A DNA stretch of 64,000 nucleotides from an uncultured Flavobacteriaceae bacterium (GTDB taxonomy: Bacteria; Bacteroidota; Bacteroidia; Flavobacteriales; Flavobacteriaceae), in contig CALSTV010000001.1 of NCBI GenBank assembly GCA_943789365.1, positions 3,619,343-3,683,342 of the forward strand, read 5' to 3'. The translations under genes were made by a program, and so were the position numbers. A model generated the notes under the pieces. It had not been told where the DNA came from, did no database searches, and worked only from the letters and a program-made list of their open reading frames with translations. Of this stretch, positions 26,874-36,807 are shown in pieces (position 1 is the first letter of the stretch; every line of letters begins with the position of its first letter).

Positions 26874-28348
26874 TTTATTGTATACGTTGTTCCTTCTTTT
26901 CCATCTTTTAGTTGAATCTCTAAGGCCAGCAACTCATCTCTAATTTGATCCGAAAGCGCCCAGTTTTTATTTTCACGAGCTTCTTTTCTAAGCTGTATCA
27001 ACAATGCAATGGTTCCATTCAATTTATCAGAATTGTCATTTACAGATTCATCTAATAATCCTAACACATCAAACACAAAAGCATTCACCATTTCCGTAAA
27101 CAAAACTAAGTCAGATGCTGAAATCGTCTCATTTCCATCGTTTATGAGATTGATATGTTTCACGGCTTCAAACAAATGTGCAATAAGCACAGGTGTATTA
27201 AAATCGTCATTCATAGCATCGTGACAAGACTTTATCCAAGATTCCAAATCGATTGAAGTTTGCTTACTTGTTTTTAATGAACTAAGTAAAGCAACTCCTT
27301 GCATTAATTTGTTATAGCCCTTTTCGGAAGCCTCTAAGGCTGCATTTGAAAAATCTAGATTGCTTCTATAATGGGCTTGTAGCATAAAGAAACGCGTTAC
27401 ACTTGGTGAAAACGGTTTATTCAATATCGTGTTCTCTCCAGAAAATATCTCTCCAGGAAGAATATTGTTCCCAGTAGATTTAGCCATTTTCTGCCCATTT
27501 AAAGTTAACATATTGGCATGCATCCAATAATTAACAGGCGCTTTCCCATTAGCACAATTTGACTGCGCAATTTCACATTCGTGATGTGGGAATTTTAAAT
27601 CCATTCCGCCGCCATGAATATCAAAATTCTCGCCTAAATATTTCGTGCTCATAGCCGTACACTCCAAATGCCACCCTGGAAAACCATCGCTCCAAGGAGA
27701 AGGCCAACGCATGATGTGTTCTGGACTGGCTTTTTTCCACAATGCGAAATCTTGGGGATTCTTCTTTTCTGATTGTCCGTCTAAAACTCTTGTGTTGTGA
27801 ATCGAGTCTTCTATATTTCTACCAGACAACACTCCATAATTCTCGGATTCATTATACTTAAGTACATCAAAATAAACAGAACCATTTACCACATAAGCAA
27901 AACCTTTGTCTAGTATATCTTTGATAATTTCGAGTTGCTCTACTATATGTCCAGTAGCTGTTGGTTCAATACTAGGAGGCAAGTTGTTAAATTTCTTCAA
28001 GATTTCATGAAAATCTACCGTATAGCGTTGCACCACCTCCATAGGTTCTATTTCCTCTAGCCGTGCTTTCTTAGCAATTCGATCCTCTCCTACATCCGCA
28101 TCGTTTTCTAAATGTCCAGCATCAGTTATATTTCTCACATAACGTACTTTATACCCTAAGTATTTCAAATAGCGAAATACCATGTCAAAGGACATAAAGG
28201 TTCTTACATTCCCCAAATGCACATTGCTATATACGGTTGGTCCACATACGTACATACCAACTTTACCTTCGTGAATAGGTGTAAAAAGCTCTTTTTCCTT
28301 GCTTAGTGAGTTGTATATTTTAAGTGGGGTTTTCTTGTATAAATCCAT
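26870..28348 (-). CDS. cysS: Cysteinyl-tRNA synthetase
   Basis: 492 residues, class I synthetase. The HIGH-type motif is [14 protein letters not shown] with zinc-binding Cys29-region, the second zinc site is WHLECTAMS with [15 protein letters not shown], and the KMSKS-type loop reads KMAKSTGN. The C-terminal helical domain is present. Charges tRNA-Cys. First gene of cysS-yidD-lgt. Confidence 0.97.
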   Translation of the reverse strand: MDLYKKTPLKIYNSLSKEKELFTPIHEGKVGMYVCGPTVYSNVHLGNVRTFMSFDMVFRYLKYLGYKVRYVRNITDAGHLENDADVGEDRIAKKARLEEIEPMEVVQRYTVDFHEILKKFNNLPPSIEPTATGHIVEQLEIIKDILDKGFAYVVNGSVYFDVLKYNESENYGVLSGRNIEDSIHNTRVLDGQSEKKNPQDFALWKKASPEHIMRWPSPWSDGFPGWHLECTAMSTKYLGENFDIHGGGMDLKFPHHECEIAQSNCANGKAPVNYWMHANMLTLNGQKMAKSTGNNILPGEIFSGENTILNKPFSPSVTRFFMLQAHYRSNLDFSNAALEASEKGYNKLMQGVALLSSLKTSKQTSIDLESWIKSCHDAMNDDFNTPVLIAHLFEAVKHINLINDGNETISASDLVLFTEMVNAFVFDVLGLLDESVNDNSDKLNGTIALLIQLRKEARENKNWALSDQIRDELLALEIQLKDGKEGTTYTIN

Positions 28349-28521
28349 TTTTTAGATAAGTCTTAAAGCCTGTAAAGATAAAACTTTTACTTCACTACGG
28401 AAGTGATACCGTACCGATTGTCAAAAGATTTTTTGAAGCGATGAATTTTCTAGCCTCCATCCAACAAATTGCATTCATTTCAATACCTCAAAATTAACAT
28501 TTCAATAGGTTAGCATAAATA

Positions 28522-28560
28522 AAAAACCTGTGTTGTAGTTTGTCTACAACACAGGTTTTT
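28522..28560 (-). terminator. Intrinsic terminator after the Lrp-family gene
   Basis: A perfect 17-bp stem AAAAACCTGTGTTGTAG/CTACAACACAGGTTTTT with a 5-nt loop, 24 bp beyond the regulator's stop. Separates it from cysS. Confidence 0.92.
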
Positions 28561-28583
28561 TACATTATTATTGCTATAATTAA

Positions 28584-29063
28584 TTAATAATCTCTAAAAA
28601 TAGCGTGCATCATTCGTTTTTTATCATTGATACTTTCTTCCAAAGAAATCATTGTTTCAGTTCTGTTGACTCCTGGAATATCATCTATTCTAAATATAAT
28701 ATTTTTAGCATCTTCGGTGTCGCGCGCTCTAATTTTACAGAATATATTGAATTTTCCTGCGGTTACATACGCCACGGTCACGTTTGAAATAGAACGTAAA
28801 CTTTCAATTACATCTTTGGTCATCGAGGTGCGTTCTAAATAAATACCAATATGAGCAATAAATGCATAGCCCATTTTTTCGTAATTCAATGTCAGTGTAG
28901 AACCCTTGATAATACCTTCTTCCTCCATCTTTTTTACACGAACATGAATAGTTCCTGCCGATACTAATAATTTTTTTGCAATATCCGTAAAGGGAGTTCT
29001 TGCATTTTCAATTAACATATCTAAAATCTGATGATCTACCTCATCCAAATTGTATTTTTTCAT
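28584..29063 (-). CDS. Lrp/AsnC-family transcriptional regulator
   Basis: 159 residues from the ATG at 29061-29063 (MKKYNLDEVDHQILDML). The longer frame adds 18 residues without family character. HTH at about 8-55 (DIAKKLLVSAGTIHVRVKKMEEEGII) and ligand-binding RAM domain about 65-150. Probably senses an amino acid; targets unknown. The gene follows the carboxypeptidase on the same strand (88 bp). Confidence 0.92.
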   Translation of the reverse strand: MKKYNLDEVDHQILDMLIENARTPFTDIAKKLLVSAGTIHVRVKKMEEEGIIKGSTLTLNYEKMGYAFIAHIGIYLERTSMTKDVIESLRSISNVTVAYVTAGKFNIFCKIRARDTEDAKNIIFRIDDIPGVNRTETMISLEESINDKKRMMHAIFRDY

Positions 29064-29150
29064 AATCGTTATTTTATTATAAACAGATATTCGGCAAAAA
29101 TAATAAAATATTTTCACTAAAAGAACAAATACGTTACGAAATCTATAATT

Positions 29151-30239
29151 TTATTTCTTTTGTAATTTACTTTTCTTTAAATCATACTCTTTGTGCCCTG
29201 TAAAATCAATTAAATCTCCTCTATCAACCTCTTCTTCAACAAAAACAAGCTTGTTTTCCTGAACAACATAATCGTACTGAAAAGCCACGTCTTCCACAAC
29301 ACCATTACTAGTCAATACATTTCTATAAATGATATCATAACATTTCTTATCATTATTAGGGATTTCAAAATACGGTGTGTAAGCAGTGTAATCATTTGAA
29401 GTTGCTATAAAGCGCAAGCCTTCCAACAATGCATAAAAATTAAATTTCCGAACCTGATCCCGATCATAATCTTCTGGATAATGCCCTGCTTCAATCAATA
29501 TGGTATTGTGCCCCATTTTTTGAAAGTTATCACCAGTCGCAGTAGGATAAAACTCATCTGTATACCTTCCAATATGACCTGGGATAATTTTCGAGAGTAA
29601 GGCATTCATGGCAACAATCACGCTCATAGTTTCTTTTCTTCCTGAAGTAAGCGTTCGTTCTAGGTCTTCTGAAGGCGCTAAAAACGATATGGAAGCTGGG
29701 TTTTTCGTCCCTTCAACATTAAAAATCGTACGCTGATCATGTAAATTAAAACAAAACTGCGGATTGAAAGCATCTAAAACACTTCGCAACAACTTACTTT
29801 CCTTCGCTTTTAAATCGACCGCATCTCTATTCAAATCTACAGCATTGGCATTTACTCTTGTAAACGCCTCTGACCCATCAGGGTTCAACATTGGCACAAA
29901 CAACAACGTACACTCATTTAAAATGGTTTCTTGTGCCAACTTCAGTACGCCTGGATCTTCCAAAAGCTTAAACAAATCAAAAACTGCTTTGGTCCCTGTA
30001 CTTTCATTTCCATGCATTTGAGACCAAAGCAATACTTTTTTCTTTCCACCTCCAATAGCCACGGAATATATTGGCGTCCCTTTTTCTGATTCACCTATTG
30101 TTTTAACTTGAAACTTATCCCGATCCAATCCCTGCAATAAGGGTTCTATATTTTCAAAGACAATTCGTCTACCGCTTAATCTTTTTTCGAAATGGGCCGT
30201 GTACCAATTTTCGAGAACTTTAATATCTATCATTTTCAT
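29151..30239 (-). CDS. M14-family zinc carboxypeptidase
   Basis: 362 residues. Zinc ligands of the M14 fold: His76 and Glu79 in SQMHGNES, and His167 in FCFNLHDQR. NPDGSEAFTRVNANAVDLNRD is the typical substrate-binding stretch, and the catalytic Glu is probably in ILIEAGHYPED. No signal peptide, so cytoplasmic. The promoter element TACATTTG (minus strand, 30244-30251) ends only 4 nt before the ATG, so the mRNA is probably leaderless or nearly so. Shares the intergenic region with the divergent XRE gene. Confidence 0.9.
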   Translation of the reverse strand: MKMIDIKVLENWYTAHFEKRLSGRRIVFENIEPLLQGLDRDKFQVKTIGESEKGTPIYSVAIGGGKKKVLLWSQMHGNESTGTKAVFDLFKLLEDPGVLKLAQETILNECTLLFVPMLNPDGSEAFTRVNANAVDLNRDAVDLKAKESKLLRSVLDAFNPQFCFNLHDQRTIFNVEGTKNPASISFLAPSEDLERTLTSGRKETMSVIVAMNALLSKIIPGHIGRYTDEFYPTATGDNFQKMGHNTILIEAGHYPEDYDRDQVRKFNFYALLEGLRFIATSNDYTAYTPYFEIPNNDKKCYDIIYRNVLTSNGVVEDVAFQYDYVVQENKLVFVEEEVDRGDLIDFTGHKEYDLKKSKLQKK

Positions 30240-30243
30240 GCTG

Positions 30244-30276
30244 CAAATGTAAATAATCTATTGTTTACAATTGTAA
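30244..30276. promoter_or_regulatory. M14 promoter element plus palindromic candidate operator TTACAATTGTAA
   Basis: TACATTTG (minus strand, 30244-30251) is the -7 box of the carboxypeptidase gene. Just upstream lies a perfect 12-bp palindrome TTACAATTGTAA (30265-30276). A related half, CATTTGTAAAC, lies at 30303-30313. A similar palindrome occurs at the XRE promoter (30500-30511). Confidence 0.6.
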
Positions 30277-30499
30277 CCGTTTTAAAAAGAACATACTGTT
30301 TTCATTTGTAAACATCTTAGAGCGTCTTTTACACATTAGAACGTCACAGATACACCGCCAACAATCTTTAATCTTGCAAACTCACACAAGTAACATTTTA
30401 AAACCTGTATACCAGAACTTTAAATGCTTTTACTTAAACCTATTATCTCACCATGAAACATGGCTTCTACACCCTATTTGCTATTTTAACAACAATCAA

Positions 30500-30511
30500 T
30501 TACATTTGTAA
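30500..30511 (+). promoter_or_regulatory. XRE gene promoter with overlapping operator (TTACATTTGTAA)
   Basis: TACATTTG (30501-30508) fits the -7 consensus on the plus strand, 22 nt before the ATG at 30530. It is embedded in TTACATTTGTAA, a near copy of the perfect palindrome at 30265-30276. This is the expected layout for an autorepressed regulator. Confidence 0.6.
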
Positions 30512-30529
30512 ACAATCAAATCGTATACA

Positions 30530-30964
30530 ATGTTAAACAACCAGAACTTTATCGACAGGCTTAAAAAAGTACTCGATTTTTATTCTATTTCTGCCGCAAA
30601 TTTTGCAGAAACAATTGATGTTCCGCGCTCAAGTATTTCTCACATCTTATCAGGGCGCAACAAACCGAGCCTTGAATTTGTGCTAAAAATAATTGAAACC
30701 TATCAAGATATTGACCTCTATTGGTTATTGAAAGGCATAGGCAGTTTTCCCAAAAGCAACGCCCCTACTCCAACATCCGCATTGACCACCTTAGAAACTT
30801 CAAAGCAAAATTTGGCAAAAAAAAGTTTCGCAACTCAACAAGAACCTGAAAAACAACAACCTTCAACACATTTAAAAAACTCAACCCAAAGAAAAAAAAT
30901 TCAAAAGGTGCTCTTCTTCTACACAGATGGTACTTTTGATGAATATGAAAATAGTGAATTTTAA
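30530..30964 (+). CDS. XRE-family helix-turn-helix regulator
   Basis: 144 residues. HTH at about 8-62: FYSISAANFAETIDVPRSSI and SHILSGRNKPSLEFVLKI, then YWLLKGIGSFP. The C-terminal half is a Gln/Lys/Thr-rich low-complexity segment followed by a short conserved-looking end KVLFFYTDGTFDEYENSEF. This resembles the phage-repressor-like regulators common in flavobacteria. Palindromic TTACAnnTGTAA sites overlap its own promoter and lie in that of the divergent carboxypeptidase. Confidence 0.88.
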   Translation: MLNNQNFIDRLKKVLDFYSISAANFAETIDVPRSSISHILSGRNKPSLEFVLKIIETYQDIDLYWLLKGIGSFPKSNAPTPTSALTTLETSKQNLAKKSFATQQEPEKQQPSTHLKNSTQRKKIQKVLFFYTDGTFDEYENSEF

Positions 30965-31297
30965 GTTTTGCGACTACCTACACTGTAATGACTGTAGAGC
31001 GAGGAATTATGTACGAGAAGTGAGAAATTATGAATTATGAGTGAAGCGTTCTGAGCGCCGATTTATTGACGAGAAGCGATAAGCTTACGTGTATACTTCA
31101 CGCATGTTGTCGTATACTGCCATATACTGTCACTGAAGCTTTTTTTAATTACCGAAACAGAAAATGACAGACAATAGTACAAGCACCCTGCAACAAGTTT
31201 AGAAACCTATCCAAAAACAGAGGGATATGAGCACAATGACACCCCGTGGGTCTTGATTGGTTTTACCGTTTACATTCCAAATTCAAAACCTATAGAT
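30965..31297. other. Intergenic region without a recognisable gene
   Basis: 333 bp between the convergent XRE and M1 peptidase genes. Contains several near-repeats of TATACT/GTATAC around 31097-31130 and an AAGCTT...GAAGCTTTTTTT arrangement (about 31080-31146) that could end transcription, but no convincing ORF or RNA. Confidence 0.4.
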
Positions 31298-33766
31298 TTA
31301 ACTTAGTTCTATAAGCTTTTCAAGTGCTGCATTCACTATAGAAATCAATTCCTTTTTATTAGAATTACGCTGCTTATCTTGCTCTTTTGCCATGCTTCGA
31401 AGCAACCTTATTCCCTCTAGATGGAAGTTATATTTTCGGTACTGTATTCCTTTTTGCACAATATCTGCCGTAAGGTTCTTATACGCTTCCACATTGTTCG
31501 ATTTTGAAACCCAATCAAAACCACCTTTATATACTTTTTTTACAGCTTCGTCATTCGACAAGAACATACCTTGAACTATATAATTTGAAACAAATGCAAG
31601 TTCAGAATCTTTCCTTTCTTTTATATACATTATACTCAACGGATACGCAATCGTTCTTTTCACATTATCTGGTAAAGACTCAGCCTTTGCCAAGGCTAAT
31701 TCGTTATCGAGGTAATACAACCCTTCTAATGCAGCTCCTTTTACTGCATTTGATGTTTCATCGAACGATTTTTCGAAAAACGCTTGATAATCAAAATAAA
31801 CCAACCTCCCCAAGACTTTAATTGCCGCAGCTTTCACTAAAGTATTTTCTTCGGTATACGCCATCTTTTCAATTTTAGCTATGACCTTCCTTTTGGAATG
31901 TTTATAACTCAAATCTATTTTATCTAGCGCCAATACTTGTACTTCATAAAAAGGATCGTCAAAAGCATTAACCACCAATTCAAAAATACCTTTGTCTTCT
32001 TGATGCTTCACCAGCTCTTCTAAAGCCAATTTACGATCGACAAAATGCGGTGCATTTTTAAACTGAAACTCATACGTCTTCAACGTTTTATTTTCATTAA
32101 ACTCACCAAGTACATGATGGTTGGCGTTTACATGAATCCAATCGGGGTATTTTTCATAAGACAGTGTAAATGACTTTTCCTTAGCGTCTACAAAAATATT
32201 CTTTTTCACCTTACTTCCGCGCTCATAGACTTCAATTTCTAAAGGAAAATAAAACACTTCCGCCATTTGCCTTAATGTTACTGTTACCGTTTTATCGAGT
32301 ACATTGTAGTCATGAGAAACGCGCACAACTGGATGCCCAGCACCATAAAACCACTGGTCAAAAAACCATTTCAAATCCTTTCCAGAAACACTTTCAAAGA
32401 CCATCCTCAATTGAGCAACCTCCGCCGTACCGTACATGTTTTCTTTAAGATACTTATGAATTCCCTCAAAAAACGCCTCATCACCTATGTACTTTCTAAG
32501 CATATGCAAGATCATCCCGCCTTTATTATAACTCACAGCATCAAACAATTCCTCTTTGTTCTCATAATCATACCGCACCAGATGCTTACTCGCATTAGTC
32601 CCATCCATATAACCTGCCACAGATGCTATTCTATGCGCTTCAGCTTTTTCAATACCATAAGCGTGTTCATACCATAAATACTCACCATAATTGGCAAAGG
32701 CTTCATTCAGGCTTATGTTCGCCCAATTTTCTGCCGTCACTAAATCTCCAAACCAGTGATGAAAAAGCTCATGAGCAATTACCGGTTCCCAGGAGTTTCC
32801 ATCTACCAAATCACCTTTCGATTGATAAGCACGCTCTCCATGCGCTACTGCTGTTGTGTTTTCCATAGCACCACTTACAAAATCGCGCAATACCATCTGA
32901 CTGTACTTATCCCAAACAAAATCTATTCCTGTTAATTCAGAATAGAAATCCATCATAGCGGGTGTTTTCCCAAAAATATCTTTTGCTAATGTTTCATATT
33001 CTTTCTCTACGTAATAATCAACAGTCTTTCCCCTCCATGAATCCTGAACAACTGAAAACTCACCAATCCCCATAAAAAACAAATAAGGTGCATGTTTTTG
33101 ACGCATTTCCCAATAGTCAGTTCTATCACCATTTTCGTGTTCTCTTTTAGAAACCAGCAATCCATTTGACAAGGTCACATATTTTCCAGGTACACGAATC
33201 GCCAATTCTTGAGAAGTCTTTTGACTTGGACTATCTATGGTTGGAAACCAGCAGCTGCTCGCCTCTGTTTCTCCCTGCGTCCAAATTTGAGTAGGCTTGT
33301 TAGCATTCAGCCCTTTTGGATTGATAAAATACAATCCCTTTGCACTAGTTATTGCAGCACTTCCTTTTTGTTTGACTTCTTTAGGTCTTGCCGTATATTC
33401 AATAAATATTGTCAATGAATCATTTTTATGATATGTTTTCCCTAAATCAATTTGAAGTTTCTGACCGTTATAAGCAAAATCGAGCACCTTTTCTTCCAAA
33501 AGCACTTTATCGATTAACATCCCTTTCGCATCTAAAAACAATTTATTTGTACTATAAAAAAAAGGGCGTACCGACACCCATGCTTTCCCAAACATCAATT
33601 CATTAGGAATATCAAAACTCACCTCTAACTTTGTATGAAGCAATTCAAATTGCTTCTCATAACCAGAGGCATTCTCAAATTTTACTTGTTTTGGAGTCGT
33701 CTGTGCATATGACATCAATACACTCAGCACAAGTACCGAAAAAGAGTAACGTTTTAATTTCTTCAT
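31298..33766 (-). CDS. M1-family aminopeptidase (gluzincin), secreted
   Basis: 822 residues from the ATG at 33764-33766, which gives a clean signal peptide (FSVLVLSVLMSYAQ). The longer frame adds 26 residues of no signal-peptide type. Substrate motif GAMEN is followed by the zinc motif HELFHHWFGDLV and the third ligand in LNEAFANYGEYLW. The C-terminal third has HEAT-like helical repeats (FDDPFYEVQVLALDKI, NTLVKAAAIKVLGRL). Removes N-terminal residues from peptides in the periplasm or outside. Monocistronic by context. Confidence 0.93.
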   Translation of the reverse strand: MKKLKRYSFSVLVLSVLMSYAQTTPKQVKFENASGYEKQFELLHTKLEVSFDIPNELMFGKAWVSVRPFFYSTNKLFLDAKGMLIDKVLLEEKVLDFAYNGQKLQIDLGKTYHKNDSLTIFIEYTARPKEVKQKGSAAITSAKGLYFINPKGLNANKPTQIWTQGETEASSCWFPTIDSPSQKTSQELAIRVPGKYVTLSNGLLVSKREHENGDRTDYWEMRQKHAPYLFFMGIGEFSVVQDSWRGKTVDYYVEKEYETLAKDIFGKTPAMMDFYSELTGIDFVWDKYSQMVLRDFVSGAMENTTAVAHGERAYQSKGDLVDGNSWEPVIAHELFHHWFGDLVTAENWANISLNEAFANYGEYLWYEHAYGIEKAEAHRIASVAGYMDGTNASKHLVRYDYENKEELFDAVSYNKGGMILHMLRKYIGDEAFFEGIHKYLKENMYGTAEVAQLRMVFESVSGKDLKWFFDQWFYGAGHPVVRVSHDYNVLDKTVTVTLRQMAEVFYFPLEIEVYERGSKVKKNIFVDAKEKSFTLSYEKYPDWIHVNANHHVLGEFNENKTLKTYEFQFKNAPHFVDRKLALEELVKHQEDKGIFELVVNAFDDPFYEVQVLALDKIDLSYKHSKRKVIAKIEKMAYTEENTLVKAAAIKVLGRLVYFDYQAFFEKSFDETSNAVKGAALEGLYYLDNELALAKAESLPDNVKRTIAYPLSIMYIKERKDSELAFVSNYIVQGMFLSNDEAVKKVYKGGFDWVSKSNNVEAYKNLTADIVQKGIQYRKYNFHLEGIRLLRSMAKEQDKQRNSNKKELISIVNAALEKLIELS

Positions 33767-33881
33767 AAATTTTATTTTGAAAACAAAAATAAAGAATAGT
33801 TCTGATACGCTATTACAATAAATTCTTAAAAAAGGTAAAAGCAATTGACAAACACCCTTCGAAGCAGCAAAAAAAAATCAA

Positions 33882-34793
33882 CTACCTGTCGTATTTTACA
33901 GGCGTCATTTGCTTCTCGGCTCTTTCTTTAGCATAGTCATAACCTTGTTGCCACCAAAGTTTCATTTTCTTCTTGTCAAAAATTAGCGAATCCATCGTAA
34001 GTATGTTTGGCGTATAGTACAAGTTTAGTTTTACATCTTTGTTTTTAGCAGCGAGTTTACCAATGGTAACATTGTGTTTTTCAACGCTCCCCATAACAAA
34101 TTCAAACAAATGAGAAATGAGCGAGAACGGGTTTTTAACAGGCAATGAGTTGTAATGTTTTACTTCTGTATCTAAGATAATAACATCAACTTCTTTAGCC
34201 CCTCTATTTATAGCTTCTCGAATTGGCACCAAACTCCCAAAGCCTCCATCTGCATATTGACAACCTCTGTATTCAAACAAACTCATAAAAGGAATATAAT
34301 TACAAGAAGCCCAAATCCAATTGCAAAACATATCATAGTCATAATCGTGAATGGACTTGTATTCTATCTCCCCTTCCGAAAGATTAGAAACTGTAACTAC
34401 CACTTCTTTTGCTGATCTTTTAAGCGCTTCAAATGCAGATTTATCAAAGTTTGCACGTATCAATTTTTTTAAATTTTTACTCTCGCCAAAGGTTTTTCTT
34501 CTCCGTATAAGATTCCACAATACGTTTAAATGATTTATGGTTACCACTTTCTCTCCATGAACCTTCTTAATAAAAAACGGATTGTTATTAAATATACTGC
34601 GCTGATTTACATTGGTGTATATTTTTTTTAATTGCTCTGTTTTCCCTAAAGCCAATTGTGAGATCAACAAACTCCCTGTAGAAGTACCTATAAAAATATC
34701 GTATTTTTTTCGCTGTTCATTGATTAAATACTCCGCAACACCACCGGCAAAAGCCCCTTTGCTCCCTCCTCCAGATATCACTAATGCTTTCAT
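33882..34793 (-). CDS. Patatin-like phospholipase/acyl hydrolase
   Basis: 303 residues from the ATG at 34791-34793 (MKALVISGGGSKGAFAGG). The longer frame adds 74 residues that do not fit. Oxyanion loop GGGSKG, nucleophile Ser38 in GTSTG, catalytic Asp in ADGGFGSLVPI. Ser/Asp dyad hydrolase acting on lipids. No signal peptide. Divergent from the lipoprotein gene, 52 bp apart. Confidence 0.92.
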   Translation of the reverse strand: MKALVISGGGSKGAFAGGVAEYLINEQRKKYDIFIGTSTGSLLISQLALGKTEQLKKIYTNVNQRSIFNNNPFFIKKVHGEKVVTINHLNVLWNLIRRRKTFGESKNLKKLIRANFDKSAFEALKRSAKEVVVTVSNLSEGEIEYKSIHDYDYDMFCNWIWASCNYIPFMSLFEYRGCQYADGGFGSLVPIREAINRGAKEVDVIILDTEVKHYNSLPVKNPFSLISHLFEFVMGSVEKHNVTIGKLAAKNKDVKLNLYYTPNILTMDSLIFDKKKMKLWWQQGYDYAKERAEKQMTPVKYDR

Positions 34794-34845
34794 AAAACTT
34801 CTTTTTATTTTCGTTACTTTTGATAAATGTAACCAAAAAAAGACA

Positions 34846-35439
34846 ATGAAAAGACACAAAACTAATTTTAACGCCTCTTTTACACTAATCGTTGTTCTAT
34901 TTTCTCTTGCGGTTACAAATTGCAAACAAAAAGATATTGAAAACAGCTTAAATTTAAACTGTAACAATCGTGCAATCAGCACAAACACAACGGCAATAAA
35001 AGACATTAAAAACACTTTCCAACTTGAGATCCCGGCTTCCTGGAGAAGACAACTTTATGTTGACCAATACGCTTCCAAACTACATTGCGCAGATACCGTT
35101 AAAGAATTAAACGATACATACATCTTCAATCTTTCATGGCAAGAAGGAGAGCTTACGCTGGACTCTTTATTTACACATGGGCTAAAATTAAATGCCTTAC
35201 AAAGAAATGAGAGTAAAATCATTAGTACGAAATCATTTACAACAAGAAATAAACCTTCATATAGCATTTATAGCAAATATAATAGCAATGGAGTTTTAAC
35301 ACATGATATGCAATTATACATAACAAATAAAGACAACAGTTTTTATAGATTATCTGTACTTATCTTTGGTTATGAACAGATTGAAGAAAGACTTTGTGAA
35401 GCACTGAATATTTTTAAAACCTGCAAGTTACTTAAATAA
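34846..35439 (+). CDS. Small lipoprotein of unknown function
   Basis: 197 residues from the ATG at 34846, which gives a lipoprotein signal ending LAVTNC. The longer upstream frame would overlap the divergent patatin gene and hide the signal. The mature part reads like a compact alpha/beta domain (FQLEIPASWRRQLYVDQYAS, YRLSVLIFGYEQIEERLCEAL), somewhat like PsbP-type lipoproteins, but I cannot assign it. Followed after 9 bp by a membrane protein gene, so probably one operon. Confidence 0.8.
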   Translation: MKRHKTNFNASFTLIVVLFSLAVTNCKQKDIENSLNLNCNNRAISTNTTAIKDIKNTFQLEIPASWRRQLYVDQYASKLHCADTVKELNDTYIFNLSWQEGELTLDSLFTHGLKLNALQRNESKIISTKSFTTRNKPSYSIYSKYNSNGVLTHDMQLYITNKDNSFYRLSVLIFGYEQIEERLCEALNIFKTCKLLK

Positions 35440-35448
35440 AGGAGTCAT

Positions 35449-36543
35449 ATGTATAACAACACGGTTTCAAACACAGAAAAGATAAAATGGATTCAAATCT
35501 TCGCTATTCTTGGATTGTTATCCGCTTCTGCGTATGCACCCTTGGTTTGGCTGAACACAAAGAACTTTCCAACCATACCTCTTATGGAAGGAATTTATAC
35601 CCCTACAGAGCCGTTAGATATAATTATTTCAGGTGTATTTATGAGCGCCCTCGTCCTTTTGATTTTTTACCAAAAAAGACTACTCGCGTTATTTGCAACT
35701 GGCATGTACATCTATCTCTGTTTTGTTGACCAAAACAGATTGCAACCCTATTTTTACCAAAGTATTTTAACGCTTCTTTTTATAAATATTTTCTCTAAGA
35801 AAACTTCTTCAAAAACGATATTGCAAGCGGTTTCACTTTTGTTCTTCGCTACTTACTTTTGGAGCGGAGTACATAAAATCAATGGTATATTTTACATTCA
35901 GTGGCTTCATGCGTTGGAAAAACATTTTTCATTTATACCACTCATTCTTCTCAAGGCTTTCACCTATCTTGTTCCTTGGATGGAATTATTGATGGGGATT
36001 TTCTTGTTTTTCAAATTCACAAGGAGATTTGCTGTAATTTCCATCATCACCATGCACAGCACAATTATCGGGGTATTGTTTTATTTAGGCTATGGCTACA
36101 ACGTAATTCCTTGGAACATTCAAAACATACTCAGCGTTTGGATATTGTTTTGGTCTGTTGAACGTACAAGTTTTCAGAATTACAAAATCACCTTTAAAAA
36201 AGGACTGGTAGTTTTGTTCACTATACTACTCCCCTTTAGTAATCTTTTTGGAGGCTGGGATCATTTATTATCCTTTAGCTTTTTCACTTCAAAACTCAAC
36301 TATTATTATATTCAGATTAACGACAAAGATCTAGAAAAAAACCTCCCTAGACATATACAAGGATACCTACGAACACACAACGACACTAAAATTCTCTATG
36401 CTAATGAATGGGCAGGTGATGTAAACAAGGTATTATTCTACCCACAAGACAGGTGTATCCATTATCTAGATGGCTATATCCGATCTTTTTCTGAAACACC
36501 AAACAAAGAAGAGCTAACTTCTTTAGTGATTTACAACAAATAA
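35449..36543 (+). CDS. Multi-pass membrane protein, possibly HTTM-like
   Basis: 364 residues with about eight or nine membrane helices. Histidine and Trp-containing segments (FWSGVHKINGIFYIQWLH, VPWMELLMGIFLFFKFTR) resemble HTTM/DoxX-type membrane domains, but I am not certain. Ends with a soluble tail of about 85 residues. Second gene after the lipoprotein (9 bp). Confidence 0.7.
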   Translation: MYNNTVSNTEKIKWIQIFAILGLLSASAYAPLVWLNTKNFPTIPLMEGIYTPTEPLDIIISGVFMSALVLLIFYQKRLLALFATGMYIYLCFVDQNRLQPYFYQSILTLLFINIFSKKTSSKTILQAVSLLFFATYFWSGVHKINGIFYIQWLHALEKHFSFIPLILLKAFTYLVPWMELLMGIFLFFKFTRRFAVISIITMHSTIIGVLFYLGYGYNVIPWNIQNILSVWILFWSVERTSFQNYKITFKKGLVVLFTILLPFSNLFGGWDHLLSFSFFTSKLNYYYIQINDKDLEKNLPRHIQGYLRTHNDTKILYANEWAGDVNKVLFYPQDRCIHYLDGYIRSFSETPNKEELTSLVIYNK

Positions 36544-36546
36544 AAA

Positions 36547-36729
36547 TTACTTTGATTTCCGAGATACTGATTTGTCTGAAACCTTTTTAAGCTCTGTGCC
36601 TTCAACACGAACGCGCCCTGAATTAACTAGCGCCTCTAGATTAATTGGGTTCGCAACCGTTTTTTCATCCTTACGTTTTTTAGCGACAATAGCACCTACC
36701 GAAAATTTTGTGTTTTTTAAACTCATCAA
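36547..36729 (-). CDS. Small basic protein of unknown function
   Basis: Up to 60 residues; two adjacent ATG codons (36729 or 36726). Rich in Lys, Val and Ser (KFSVGAIVAKKRKDEKTV, VSDKSVSRKSK). Convergent with the membrane protein gene (3 bp between stops) and divergent from the M28 peptidase. The clean open frame, start position and lack of overlap favour a real gene, but I know no family. Confidence 0.5.
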   Translation of the reverse strand: MMSLKNTKFSVGAIVAKKRKDEKTVANPINLEALVNSGRVRVEGTELKKVSDKSVSRKSK

Positions 36730-36807
36730 TTACAAAGATACTCATTATCCCTAAAGCCTATTCTAAGAAAATCAGTACTTTTGAAAACAAACATCAATAC
36801 AATTCGT

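Noticed and set aside
31080-31146. Terminator or structured RNA near the M1 peptidase stop
   Set aside because: The AAGCTT arms are short and far apart, and the TATACT repeats do not fold into a convincing stem.
34612-34845. 78-residue N-terminal extension of the lipoprotein
   Set aside because: It overlaps the divergent patatin gene and would bury the lipoprotein signal that starts at 34846.
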